A DNA stretch of 64,000 nucleotides from Nitrososphaerota archaeon (GCA_005877205.1 VBPL01000038.1:37169-101168), one strand, 5' to 3'; shown: positions 53,766 through 62,154, counted from the first letter of the stretch. Program-made: numbers and translations. The notes: generated from the sequence alone by a model not told the origin.

Positions 53766-55409
53766 ATGTCAAAAGCAAATATTACGAAATCAGACAACAA
53801 GGTAAACGATTTATATCATAGTAGAAAAGAACTAAGGAAGGAAATGGCAGGTAAGAGGATAGTTCTAACTGCAGACCGTAGCCTAATGACCAATTACCGC
53901 GGTAATTTTCTTTACGGGTTCATTGCCTGTGGTCCCTACGAGCTTGTTCCAGAGTGGGTTTTTGATAGAGTCTTTTGTCCTCCTGTGGAAACAGATCAAG
54001 TTACTGGTGAGGTAAAGGTTGCACAAGTAGGATTACGGCGAGTAGAATCGGCGCTTTTACAAGGTTACAAGAGGGACGAGGTTTTTGTCGCTAATCCAGA
54101 CTACCTTGACAAGTGCATAGGACCAGATACGAAGGTAGTGGGAATAAACGTGATGGATCCACTTGGTATGGCTCCTGTTACGACTACAATGTCACCAGAA
54201 AAACTTTCCTATGTAGCAATGAAATTCAAAAGGATGTGTGCAAAGATCATTCAGCTAAAGAAAAAACACAACTTCCACGTGGTCGTTGGTGGTAATGGTG
54301 CATGGGAACTTGCAAAAACTGATAGAATGAAGATTCATGGCCTCGATACTGTAGTAGTAGGCGAGGCTGATGAGCTTGCTTTGGATCTCTTTCATGATTT
54401 GGAAAAAGGTGATGCACCAGAGCTGATGCATTGCTTCGTTAAGAATATTCAAAACATACCGATAATTCAAGGACCAACAGTTAATTCACTTATTGAGGCC
54501 ATGCGAGGATGTGGACGAGGTTGTGACTTTTGCGATGTAAACAAGAGATCAAAGAAAGACCTCCCATTAGAAAGACTTCAACACGAGGCAAGAATAAATC
54601 TTGAGTACGGTTTTGATTCAATTTGGTTGCATTCAGATGAAATGCTTCTTTATGGTTGTGATAACAGAGAATTTAGACCAAACTACGATTCAATAATTGG
54701 ATTGTGGAAAGGCCTGAAATCTATGGGAGCAAGATTTGTTGGAACTACACACATGACATTCTCAGCTGTATGCGCTGATCCTAAACTTCTTCATGATATG
54801 TCAGAAGTTAATGGAATGAGCAATGATAGGTGGCTTGCCACAAATCTAGGTATCGAAACGGTAGCACCAAGGATGGTCAAGAAACACCTAGGAGTTAAGA
54901 CAAAACCATTTTCAGTGGACGAATGGGGATGGGTTGTTAGGGAAGGTGCAAAAATACTAAATCAAAATCACTGGTTCCCTGCAGCTACCTTGATAATTGG
55001 TTGGCCTGATGAAACACCAGATGAGACTCAATACACTATAGATCTGATTGAAGATTTCAAACGTTGCAGCATGCGAGGACTTGTTGCGCCTCTACTATAT
55101 CAGGACTTTAATGAAAAGAACTCTATGCACTTTGGTAATCTTAATGAATCACAATTTACATTGTTCTGGAAATGTTGGGAGTACAATCTGAGAGTAATTA
55201 ATGATATTATTCCGATAATTATTAGAAATAAGACATTTGGTCCTCCAATGAAACTTGCAATGTATGCTATGATAAAAGCTGGAACATGGGCAATTATGCG
55301 CTACTTGAGAGGTTTGTGTAAGGAATTATTCAACGGTAAACTGCCAGAAGATATTATGGAAAAATATGCCAGAAGTAGATCTGTTAATGCTCCTGCTTAT
55401 ACTAGGTAG
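53766..55409 (+). CDS. B12-binding-like radical SAM protein, possible GDGT ring synthase relative
   Basis: About 547 aa from ATG 53766. ATG 53844 (MAGKRIVLTADRS) with aaggaagg about 5 nt upstream is an alternative, and the TATA-like tttatatc at 53811-53818 favours it. The N-terminal region resembles a cobalamin-binding domain (VVGINVMDPLGMAPVTT, VVVGGNGA, VVVGEADE); the radical SAM core has CxxxCxxC CGRGCDFC (C249, C253, C256). The opening VLTADRSLMTNYRGNF is shared with archaeal B12-radical SAM lipid enzymes such as GrsA/GrsB as I recall them; this family link is inference. Other substrates remain possible. Confidence 0.72.
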   Translation: MSKANITKSDNKVNDLYHSRKELRKEMAGKRIVLTADRSLMTNYRGNFLYGFIACGPYELVPEWVFDRVFCPPVETDQVTGEVKVAQVGLRRVESALLQGYKRDEVFVANPDYLDKCIGPDTKVVGINVMDPLGMAPVTTTMSPEKLSYVAMKFKRMCAKIIQLKKKHNFHVVVGGNGAWELAKTDRMKIHGLDTVVVGEADELALDLFHDLEKGDAPELMHCFVKNIQNIPIIQGPTVNSLIEAMRGCGRGCDFCDVNKRSKKDLPLERLQHEARINLEYGFDSIWLHSDEMLLYGCDNREFRPNYDSIIGLWKGLKSMGARFVGTTHMTFSAVCADPKLLHDMSEVNGMSNDRWLATNLGIETVAPRMVKKHLGVKTKPFSVDEWGWVVREGAKILNQNHWFPAATLIIGWPDETPDETQYTIDLIEDFKRCSMRGLVAPLLYQDFNEKNSMHFGNLNESQFTLFWKCWEYNLRVINDIIPIIIRNKTFGPPMKLAMYAMIKAGTWAIMRYLRGLCKELFNGKLPEDIMEKYARSRSVNAPAYTR

Positions 55410-55737
55410 ATTTTTCTAATTCTTTGATGGCTGCGTCGGCAATAGTGTTCTTTTTCGGAGTTAAAACAATAAAATAATTCTTATCTGTCCTTTCTGCAGT
55501 TTCTACGATTCTAAACTTCTTCAGATTCATATCGAACTCCAATAACTTCCCATCGAGTTTACCCTTTGTATACACCATGAGATAGGAATCTCCAGATGAG
55601 AGATTTAGAGGGATAATTGAGAAGATGTACCCTTTGTACGAATTTATCGGCAACATGTTCTTCATTGGTGGAGCCATCGTAGACATGTAGATAAATATGT
55701 CTTCAGGAGAATAAAATTCCTCAAATTCAAAATTCAT
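55402..55737 (-). CDS. Conserved small protein of unknown function
   Basis: 111 aa, soluble beta-rich protein (YKGYIFSIIPLNLSSGDSYL, then DKNYFIVLTPKKNTIADAAI). No recognised motif. Overlaps the 3' end of the radical SAM gene by 8 bp (convergent). Confidence 0.55.
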   Translation of the reverse strand: MNFEFEEFYSPEDIFIYMSTMAPPMKNMLPINSYKGYIFSIIPLNLSSGDSYLMVYTKGKLDGKLLEFDMNLKKFRIVETAERTDKNYFIVLTPKKNTIADAAIKELEKST

Positions 55738-55824
55738 TGTTTACCTTTTAATGGTGCTGTATAATAATCTAAGTACATTTTTTTTAATAGGTGGGAAAGC
55801 AAATGATTCGACTCTGTCAATAAA

Positions 55825-55945
55825 GTAGAGTGTTCTAGTATTTTGGCATGAATCTTAGCCCAGTCTTTGCGGATACTGCAATTATTGATATGATTGCAAT
55901 TGCAAGTACTAGAGCTGCGATAGCGCCAAACTCTGGAATTATGCT
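55825..55945 (-). repeat. Near-identical 3' block of PEFG-CTERM genes, copy 1
   Basis: About 120 bp covering the stop codon and the PEFG-CTERM coding part. It also occurs at about 56870-56998 (copy 2), 57790-57932 (copy 3) and 62467-62588 (copy 4), with only scattered single-base differences over the first 115 bp. DNA-level identity beyond what protein conservation demands suggests recent duplication or gene conversion. Confidence 0.8.
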
Positions 55946-56803
55946 AGTACCAATTATGTCTATAGTGGTGTCTCCTTGATGGAATGGAATGCTAAGAATT
56001 CTTACATTTTGGTTCTTAGTTTCAGTGAACTGAGTTACAGCTTTTTGATTCACCGTGACTATGAACTTGTCATCCTCAAGATCACTTGGATTTATTTTGA
56101 CCCCCGCCATTATCTGATCTTGCGTCAAATTGGCTGGGAACTTAGCGTCCATGAGCTCTCTTGGAAGTGTAACGGTTAAGGATCCGTCAGATTGGGCGTT
56201 TATGGTTATTTCTAGCATGAATTTGTCGGCATAGACATCCATGCTCTTTATAGTTCCTCCTTTGATTATATACGGAATATCGTAAGTCTGAGAGCCAGCC
56301 TTTAATTGATAAGTATCATTAGTAACCTGACCAATAAAAAATCCACCATTACCCCCACCGTAATAGAATGTTGCATTGGCTTGCGTATATCTGCCATATT
56401 GAGCTACGATCGTGTAATTGCCAGCATCTTTCCATAATGGACCAGTAGCCCAGAACTTTGAGGTAAAACTTCCATCTGATGCAGGTAATAATTGTGCAAT
56501 TGAAATGAGATTCTTCAACGAACTAAAAACTCTAAGTGTCAAAGCTGTTTTGTTTTCTAACTCTCTTATATGCCCAGTTACAATAACAGCATCCCCTTGT
56601 TTGTAGGACGGCAAATCAGTCTTGACCACCAAGGGTGGAACATTGTATAAGGTTTGATTTCCATGTAGCAGGTTGTACGCGGTAGTAGAGTTGGCATTTG
56701 GATTAGACGGACCAGGTGTTTGCGCAAATGCGGAAAATGAAACAAGTCCAGAAATTACCATAATTGCGACTAGCGTCGCGCAAAAGGCGCTTAATGTTCT
56801 CAT
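55835..56803 (-). CDS. PEFG-CTERM surface protein 1
   Basis: About 322 aa from ATG 56803; the frame opens at 56830, but a TATA-like element (56832-56845) puts the transcript start near 56812. Signal peptide MRTLSAFCATLVAIMVISGL, ectodomain with a beta-sandwich start VVKTDLPSYKQGDAVIVTGH, and a PEFG-CTERM tail: PEFGAIAALVLAIAIISII, then AVSAKTGLRFMPKY. The tail is the recognition signal for archaeosortase-type processing. The C-terminal coding block is nearly identical at DNA level to the three paralogs. Confidence 0.82.
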   Translation of the reverse strand: MRTLSAFCATLVAIMVISGLVSFSAFAQTPGPSNPNANSTTAYNLLHGNQTLYNVPPLVVKTDLPSYKQGDAVIVTGHIRELENKTALTLRVFSSLKNLISIAQLLPASDGSFTSKFWATGPLWKDAGNYTIVAQYGRYTQANATFYYGGGNGGFFIGQVTNDTYQLKAGSQTYDIPYIIKGGTIKSMDVYADKFMLEITINAQSDGSLTVTLPRELMDAKFPANLTQDQIMAGVKINPSDLEDDKFIVTVNQKAVTQFTETKNQNVRILSIPFHQGDTTIDIIGTSIIPEFGAIAALVLAIAIISIIAVSAKTGLRFMPKY

Positions 56804-56871
56804 ATTTGCTAGCCAATACTCAAGGATCATGAGTATTTATGTATTGATAAAAGAAAATTTGACTTGCAGTT

Positions 56872-57735
56872 CTAGTATTTTGGTATGAATCTTAGCCCAG
56901 TCTTTGCGGATACTGCAATTATTGATATGATTGCAATTGCAAGTACTAGAGCTGCGATAGGACCAAACTCTGGAACTATTTGTGTACCGATGATCTCAAT
57001 ATCTTGATCGCCCTGATAGAATTGTATTGTCAAATTCCTGTAACCACTGTTTGACGACTCACTTAGAAGGCATGGGGATTGTGCATTTGGATTGCACATA
57101 GATCCATCTATCACGATTAAGAAAGCATCGTCCTGTCCTGAATTTGTTTTTGCATCAACCAAAACCCTTGGTATCTGGAGTGTGACAGTCCCATCAGTTG
57201 TAGAATTGACAGATACTATGAGAGATATGCTTTCTACGTCTATGGTCATATCCTTTACAGTACCACCAGTGATTGTATAATTGACTCCAAAGGTTTGTTG
57301 ACTATCTGGTTCTTTTACGTAAAACACGCCTCTTACAGGGGAAATTGAGCTTTGAAAGGTAAAGGTAGCCTGGGCTGTTACACCCGGAAGTGCATACTGA
57401 ACCTTGACGGTATAGCTGCCACTTGCTTTCCAATAAGTGCCAACAGCCTTAATTGAGTCAGTATATTTGCCATCTTCTGAGACATCGATTTGGTCAACAT
57501 GAACAAGATTATTAATAGGATCAAAAATTTGAATTGAAAGTTGTGTGTTCTTTACTACGTATTTGACAGACCCGGAAATGACAATTGTGTCACCTGGAAG
57601 ATATGATGATTTGTCAGTACTAACAGTAATGGCAGGAGCGGTTGGCTGAGATGGCGAGGATACTTGCTCAAAACTAGACGCGAAAAATACAGAAATAACA
57701 ACACACAAAATTGTTAGAACAAGAACATAACGCAT
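56872..57735 (-). CDS. PEFG-CTERM surface protein 2
   Basis: About 287 aa from ATG 57735; the frame opens at 57777, but the TATA box (57757-57763, minus strand AAATATA) implies a leaderless start at 57735. Signal segment MRYVLVLTILCVVISVFFA. Ectodomain begins ITVSTDKSSYLPGDTIVISG, as in paralogs 1, 3 and 4, and includes one pair of cysteines near the C-terminal part (CNPNAQSPC). Ends PEFGPIAALVLAIAIISII plus AVSAKTGLRFIPKY. Confidence 0.82.
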   Translation of the reverse strand: MRYVLVLTILCVVISVFFASSFEQVSSPSQPTAPAITVSTDKSSYLPGDTIVISGSVKYVVKNTQLSIQIFDPINNLVHVDQIDVSEDGKYTDSIKAVGTYWKASGSYTVKVQYALPGVTAQATFTFQSSISPVRGVFYVKEPDSQQTFGVNYTITGGTVKDMTIDVESISLIVSVNSTTDGTVTLQIPRVLVDAKTNSGQDDAFLIVIDGSMCNPNAQSPCLLSESSNSGYRNLTIQFYQGDQDIEIIGTQIVPEFGPIAALVLAIAIISIIAVSAKTGLRFIPKY

Positions 57736-57806
57736 ATTCGATTTGTCTTTCTGTTGTATATTTCCTTTACTATACAAGTAATAAAAAAATGAAAAAGTAG
57801 AGTGTT

Positions 57807-58700
57807 CTAGTATTTTGGTATGAATCTTAGCCCAGTCTTTGCGGATACTGCAATTATTGATATGATTGCAATTGCAAGTACTAGAGCTGCGATAGGACCA
57901 AACTCTGGAACTATTTGTGTACCGATGATCTCTATCTTCTCAGATCCTGCTTCGAACGGAATTGTTAAAGTTCTGGTATCAGCGGTTGGCGTATCCATGA
58001 AATTATCCCGCTCTTCACCGTCTATTAGAACTAAGAAACTGTCGTCTTTTTCTCCAGCTTTTGAATCTAGCACAGATCTTGGAATGTTGAGGGTTATTTG
58101 GCCATCATTATCTGCCTGTAAGTTCACTGTAAGACTCTTAGATGATGTGCTTAGTGTTGCTCCCAAAGCTGTTCCACCATCCATGCTGTAATCTATACAG
58201 TATAGATCACTTCCTAATGTAGCTGAGAGTTGTTTTGGCGTACAACTTATCTCTCCACCTCCAGGGATGGTAAACTCTGTTGTAGCTGTATGTAATCCCT
58301 GCTGAGCGCCGTACTGAACATAAATGGTGTATGTTCCGCCCAATGTCCATAATGGACTTGAAGTGTTTATCATCTTCTGGAAGTCGCCATTGTTATCAAC
58401 CGTTAGCTGATCAACTTCAACAACATTTCCTCTAGGATCAGAAACTTTCATTGTCACACTTTGTCCGGTTATGGGTTCTAAGAGATGGCCGGTGACAATT
58501 ATTGTTGATTGTCGGTCATAGGTATCTTTGTCTGTTGATACCGAGATTGGCAGGATTTGCTGAGACCCCGTACTGGTGCTGAGTGTGTTTGCATTATGTG
58601 CATCTGTATCAGCTGGTGATTGAGCAAATGCCGGCAAAATACCAACTACAGCTGCCGTAGCAAGAATAGCGATCAACGCATATTCTTTTCGAGTACTCAT
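57807..58700 (-). CDS. PEFG-CTERM surface protein 3
   Basis: 297 aa. Signal peptide MSTRKEYALIAILATAAVVG, ending near AFAQSPAD. Ectodomain VSTDKDTYDRQSTIIVTGHL, with two cysteines (ISCTPKQL, YCIDYSMD), and the PEFG-CTERM tail. The start region is almost the same as paralog 4, so the two are recent duplicates. The transposon inserted directly upstream, in the TATA-adjacent AT tract (8-bp duplication at 58739-58746). Confidence 0.85.
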   Translation of the reverse strand: MSTRKEYALIAILATAAVVGILPAFAQSPADTDAHNANTLSTSTGSQQILPISVSTDKDTYDRQSTIIVTGHLLEPITGQSVTMKVSDPRGNVVEVDQLTVDNNGDFQKMINTSSPLWTLGGTYTIYVQYGAQQGLHTATTEFTIPGGGEISCTPKQLSATLGSDLYCIDYSMDGGTALGATLSTSSKSLTVNLQADNDGQITLNIPRSVLDSKAGEKDDSFLVLIDGEERDNFMDTPTADTRTLTIPFEAGSEKIEIIGTQIVPEFGPIAALVLAIAIISIIAVSAKTGLRFIPKY

Positions 58701-58738
58701 CTTGTCTGCGATTAAGAGGTATGACTATTTATGTATAT

Positions 58739-58746
58739 TTAAAAAA
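58739..58746. repeat. Target-site duplication, left (TTAAAAAA)
   Basis: The 8 bp TTAAAAAA immediately precede the left inverted repeat; the same 8 bp follow the right repeat at 62457-62464. A perfect duplication proves insertion by transposition rather than rearrangement. Confidence 0.9.
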
Positions 58747-58799
58747 GGAACTGGGGCTACCATGGGACATGCTTCTCCGTGTTCCCATCTGGACATGAA
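58747..58799 (+). repeat. Left terminal inverted repeat (53 bp)
   Basis: Pairs with 62404-62456 read on the other strand; identical except at repeat position 44 (T here, G on the right). Within the repeat GGGACATG (58764-58771) recurs as GGACATG (58791-58797), and ATGGGA/TCCCAT (58762-58767/58783-58788) form an inner inverted pair. These subrepeats are likely transposase-binding sites. Confidence 0.9.
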
Positions 58800-58818
58800 T
58801 AATTATCTTAAGTTAGGT

Positions 58819-59133
58819 CTAATTTAGAATTAGGAGTTTGCCTTCTCTTTCATCTTCATCTACCATAATTTCACCAAGAAAATCTTCTTGGTCAAACTCA
58901 ATCATGCCATTATGTACTATTACCAAAGAACCATTTCTAAAGTATAAATGTCGCTTTAGCCCATCTTGTCTGATAAGCAATATTTCTGCTGGCTCTTGCC
59001 ATGCTCTCCAATGTGTTTCTTCACCTTTGCCGATCTGAAAATGACTTTTGGTTTGCTCATCCAACCATCCACCTCTTACTTCGCATTCCAAAAATGTTAG
59101 ATACGCTATTCTGAGTCGCTTCGATTCGCTCAT
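58819..59133 (-). CDS. Unknown 104-aa protein co-transcribed with the transposase
   Basis: 104 aa. Rich in Glu and Arg, with the core LRIAYLTFLECEVRGGWLDE and LKRHLYFRNGSLVIVHNGMI; no recognised domain. It begins 5 bp after the transposase stop and ends 20 bp inside the left inverted repeat, so it is transcribed with the transposase and is the element's second minus-strand gene. An accessory transposition factor is conceivable but unproven. Confidence 0.6.
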   Translation of the reverse strand: MSESKRLRIAYLTFLECEVRGGWLDEQTKSHFQIGKGEETHWRAWQEPAEILLIRQDGLKRHLYFRNGSLVIVHNGMIEFDQEDFLGEIMVDEDEREGKLLILN

Positions 59134-59138
59134 TAATG

Positions 59139-60254
59139 TTAATTTTTACTTGCGTTTTGTATTAAAGTAATCCACTTGTTATCTCCTTCAATCTTAATAC
59201 CGCAAGCTTCACTCGGAGTTTTACCATCTAATCCCTCATGCCTTCTAATATAATTGTGAAATATCTGATAACCAGTAAGAATTGGGGTATCTACTTTCTT
59301 CAAACCTCGCATCACTTTCTCTCTATCCCTAATCTCACCGTTGAACCTCTCCATCTTGTTATTGTTGATGTCACCTTTGAAATGCACATGTCTGATATGT
59401 TTAGTTCTAGGATTGTTATTTGTCCAAAATTCCCTATTGAAAGCATCATAAAAATTTCTAGCACCATCAGTTATCAGAAATTCAGGTCTTTTCTGTGCTA
59501 CTTCCTTACCCTTCCTAAATAACGGTCTTACATCTTCGGTATACTTTGTATCTGCAATTTGCTGTGCAATTAGGAAGCGGGTTTGGTCATCAAGCAGGCA
59601 GTAAAGGTATTTTGTGTTGCCTGCGATTTTCAAATAAATCTCATCTGCTCTCCATTTGTCTGATACTTGAGGTATTATCTGTTCTAGGTAGTTTTCCATC
59701 AATTTTACGTATTTTTTAATCCACCTATACACAGTTTTGTGATCAACCTCTACTCCTTGCAATCTTAGGAATTTTGTTACGTTTCTTAGTGATTCGCCTG
59801 TAAAGTATAACTGCAAAGCAGAAGTGATTGTTTGAGGACTGAATTTCATCTTTTCAAAGCCAAGATTGATCGTAAATCGTTTCTTACAAGCTTTGCATGA
59901 AAATCTCTGAATATCTCCATACTTGTTATGCCTGATTCCATGCTTTACTATTTTATCAGATTTACATTGTATACAAATAGAAGAATTGATCTGTTCAATT
60001 ACCAGTTGTTGTTGCTCTACAGTTTTTCTTATCGTTAAACTAATTTCCAAACAATGAGAATGTTTACAGCATACTTTTCTATAGATTGCATCAGGGCAAG
60101 AACATTTCCAACCAGATTCAGTAGATATTAGATCGTACCATTTATCAGAGGATTGTGACTTAACTTGATAATGACCATCATCAATACATTTGATTTGATT
60201 TTCTGATTCAGCAATCTTATTTCCTTTTTCTCTTCGTGAATCAGGCGTTTGCAT
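59139..60254 (-). CDS. IS6-like DDE transposase with SWIM finger
   Basis: 371 aa from ATG 60254; an upstream extension to 60332 crosses the operator and is rejected. Domain order: SWIM zinc finger (C51, C53, C63, H65), zinc ribbon (C94, C97, C120, C123), helix-turn-helix (SLRNVTKFLRLQGVEVDHKT), and RNase H-like catalytic core with D204 (WRADE), D263 (ITDG) and E302 (NNKMERFNG). REKVMRGLKK and HNYIRRHEGLDGKTPSEACG match IS6-type C-termini. All catalytic residues present, so it is probably active. An additional N-terminal SWIM finger is unusual for IS6 in my knowledge. Confidence 0.88.
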   Translation of the reverse strand: MQTPDSRREKGNKIAESENQIKCIDDGHYQVKSQSSDKWYDLISTESGWKCSCPDAIYRKVCCKHSHCLEISLTIRKTVEQQQLVIEQINSSICIQCKSDKIVKHGIRHNKYGDIQRFSCKACKKRFTINLGFEKMKFSPQTITSALQLYFTGESLRNVTKFLRLQGVEVDHKTVYRWIKKYVKLMENYLEQIIPQVSDKWRADEIYLKIAGNTKYLYCLLDDQTRFLIAQQIADTKYTEDVRPLFRKGKEVAQKRPEFLITDGARNFYDAFNREFWTNNNPRTKHIRHVHFKGDINNNKMERFNGEIRDREKVMRGLKKVDTPILTGYQIFHNYIRRHEGLDGKTPSEACGIKIEGDNKWITLIQNASKN

Positions 60255-60261
60255 AGTATAG

Positions 60262-60307
60262 TATATCCACGTGGATATAATAATGTTATTATATCCACGT
60301 GGAATAT
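60262..60307. promoter_or_regulatory. Twin palindromic operators in the divergent transposase/AbrB promoter
   Basis: A perfect 18-bp palindrome TATATCCAC/GTGGATATA (60262-60279) and a second copy with core TCCACGTGGA (60294-60303), centred 28 bp apart, lie between the transposase start (60254) and the regulator start (60338). They overlap TATA-like sequences for both directions. Spacing near three helical turns suggests cooperative binding by the AbrB-like protein. Binding is not shown. Confidence 0.7.
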
Positions 60308-60337
60308 ATAAATAGTAGAAACACCAAAACAATTATT

Positions 60338-60511
60338 GTGCCAAAGTGGAAAAAAGATGAAACGGAGTTTCCTGTCAGTGTAACCAAACATGAAACTCGA
60401 GGGGCTCAAAGTTACCTCCCAAAGCCAATAATGGAATTTCTTGGTAATCCAGATGCTATCAAGTTTATTATAAAGGGCAAAAAGATTCACGTAGAACCGC
60501 ATAAACAGTAA
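60338..60511 (+). CDS. AbrB/SpoVT-like DNA-binding regulator
   Basis: 57 aa, GTG start at 60338. The frame opens at 60299 but the TATA box aatatataaa (60303-60312) places the transcript start near 60333. The sequence FPVSVTKHETRGAQSYLPKP and FIIKGKKIHVEPHKQ is a swapped-hairpin AbrB fold. It is divergent from the transposase over twin palindromes, so it likely represses both. AbrB proteins often act as antitoxins, but the next gene shows no toxin motif. Confidence 0.7.
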   Translation: MPKWKKDETEFPVSVTKHETRGAQSYLPKPIMEFLGNPDAIKFIIKGKKIHVEPHKQ

Positions 60512-60605
60512 AAATTCTATGGAACAATCTTAGCATAGAGATATGTCTCAGATTTTACAAACGATACCTTATGAGTAGATTAGGAGTAGAAATGAGTGAG
60601 AATAA

Positions 60606-60806
60606 ATGGCACAATCAAATATCATAAAAATGCAAAATCATATTGAAATTTCTTATATACCAGAAATTCCCTACATGGAGGGGAGGGGCTTGACAAATCT
60701 GGTTGGATCTGCTAATTTTGACCTTTTTGAGGAACGAATTATTCTTAATCTTTATCATCTTACTCCGTCATTCCAAAAACATGTTTTCAGGAATGAAAAT
60801 GCCTAG
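60606..60806 (+). CDS. Transposon passenger protein A, unknown
   Basis: 66 aa. Hydrophilic with IEISYIPEIPYMEGRGLTN and FEERIILNLYHLTPSFQKHV. No motif, membrane segment or cysteine recognised. ATG at 60606 sits 8 codons after an upstream out-of-frame ATG. Coding status is uncertain for this length. Confidence 0.4.
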   Translation: MAQSNIIKMQNHIEISYIPEIPYMEGRGLTNLVGSANFDLFEERIILNLYHLTPSFQKHVFRNENA

Positions 60807-60857
60807 TAAGATTATAATATATCAGGGGCTGACGATCATACTCTTGGAGCCAATGAA

Positions 60858-61193
60858 ATGAGTGAACTTATTCATAGAATACCAATAGTGACTTCAGATG
60901 AATCGTCTATCCACGTATATGTCGAAATATCTTACTCACAATCTCGTAAAAGAGAGATGACTGTAGCACATGAAATGACATGTACATTGTTAACATCATT
61001 ATTGAAAGACCATCTAATTAGACATGGTGTAAAGGATGTTAAAATGTGGATCCCAAAAAACAGGAAGAAATTTGCTGATATTGTTATGGAATTTACTCTA
61101 AAGAACATGCATGAGTTAGATGCTGTAACAAAAATCCTATATGATGTAGGCGGTACCAGTATAGGAAAAATAGAATGCTTTATTGTAAAATAA
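60858..61193 (+). CDS. Transposon passenger protein B, unknown
   Basis: 111 aa. Alpha/beta pattern: IHVYVEISYSQSRKREMTVA, then HEMTCTLLTSLLKDHLIRHG, DIVMEFTLKNMHELDAVTKI and VGGTSIGKIECFIVK. No catalytic signature. Fold is probably a small ferredoxin-like sandwich, a guess from the strand/helix order. Confidence 0.5.
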   Translation: MSELIHRIPIVTSDESSIHVYVEISYSQSRKREMTVAHEMTCTLLTSLLKDHLIRHGVKDVKMWIPKNRKKFADIVMEFTLKNMHELDAVTKILYDVGGTSIGKIECFIVK

Positions 61194-61236
61194 GCTAACA
61201 CAATATTATATACTACAGCACGATCAATTTCTTCGG

Positions 61237-61680
61237 ATGGGGCAAGTCTCTTTCAAAGTACGTATACCATATAATGACATTATAACATTGAGAAGTAATT
61301 TACAATCCGATCCAAAACTTTATGCTTCTGTTGGAGAACCGCTTGATGTGCCAGCTGATAGACATCAGCTAGTCGAAATAAGAGTAATAGCGGAAAGTCA
61401 AGGACCTGATCATACTAAACTGATCGAAGGGAAAATAACATTCAACAATGGTTCCATTGCAGGAAAACTAGATGAAAACAAACCATCTTTTGGCTCTCAA
61501 GTAATATCATGGTTAAAACAGGTTTGGCTTTCCAGTGTTTTCATATATTCTGCAATAGTAGGAACTGGTATACTTTATCATGAAAATCTGCTTAAAGATG
61601 AGGTTGGCTTGATAATTTTTGTGATAGCCGCAATACCACTTTCATTGGGATTAGCAACATCACCAAAAATAACTCAATGA
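61237..61680 (+). CDS. Transposon passenger protein C, two-helix membrane protein
   Basis: 147 aa. Soluble N-terminal part (about 1-85, VSFKVRIPYNDIITLRSNLQ and VEIRVIAESQGPDHTK), then two hydrophobic helices (about 92-110, VWLSSVFIYSAIVGTGILY, and 121-140, VGLIIFVIAAIPLSLGLA). TATA-like attatata about 28 nt before the ATG gives a leaderless start. The N-terminal domain is predicted cytosolic or external; not decidable. Confidence 0.55.
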   Translation: MGQVSFKVRIPYNDIITLRSNLQSDPKLYASVGEPLDVPADRHQLVEIRVIAESQGPDHTKLIEGKITFNNGSIAGKLDENKPSFGSQVISWLKQVWLSSVFIYSAIVGTGILYHENLLKDEVGLIIFVIAAIPLSLGLATSPKITQ

Positions 61681-61737
61681 TATGGAATAATGATTTAGTG
61701 TAGATTCAATTCAAACACGAAACATTTTATCGAAGAA

Positions 61738-62070
61738 TTGGGCTTTTCATATATGAGAAAAATCATAAGATATAGTTCTTTAAGTTATGAGCCTGAGGAA
61801 TGGACTAAGAAAATAACATGGGGTGATCCTGATTTGCCTTGGTATCGAGGATCTTTAATTAACGAAGAGGGTATGAGATTTACTAATGTAATACCTGATA
61901 ATCATATCATGTATGCCCTTGTTTCTAAAAAAACACCAACCAAAATGACTATAATTCCATTAGAAAGAGAATTAGAGCCAAAAATATTGGAGATGAACGA
62001 AGGCGGAGTAATCTATGTCGGTGACGGGTTAATTTACTTCGATACCAGATTGGGAGATATTAGAAGTTAA
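61738..62070 (+). CDS. Transposon passenger protein D, unknown
   Basis: 110 aa from TTG 61738 (or 105 aa from ATG 61753). Beta-rich soluble protein: WTKKITWGDPDLPWYRGSLI, MYALVSKKTPTKMTIIPLER, GGVIYVGDGLIYFDTRLGDI. No known motif. Charged, without signal or membrane segment. Confidence 0.5.
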   Translation: MGFSYMRKIIRYSSLSYEPEEWTKKITWGDPDLPWYRGSLINEEGMRFTNVIPDNHIMYALVSKKTPTKMTIIPLERELEPKILEMNEGGVIYVGDGLIYFDTRLGDIRS

Positions 62071-62126
62071 AACCAATGGTTTTTCATAGGGAAAAAAACA
62101 CATGCAGATTATCAGAACTCATTTAT

Positions 62127-62134
62127 TATATACA
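62127..62134 (+). promoter_or_regulatory. TATA box for passenger gene E
   Basis: TTATATAC at 62127-62134 is centred about 25 nt upstream of the ATG at 62155, so the mRNA would be leaderless. It shows the element's cargo has its own promoters rather than depending on the regulator's transcript. Confidence 0.45.
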
Positions 62135-62154
62135 TCTAATTTGAAAAGTGAATT

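Noticed and set aside
60128..60502. 124-aa minus-strand frame across the transposase start and the AbrB gene
   Set aside because: It overlaps the transposase 5' end, the operators and the whole regulator in another frame, and has no recognisable domain.
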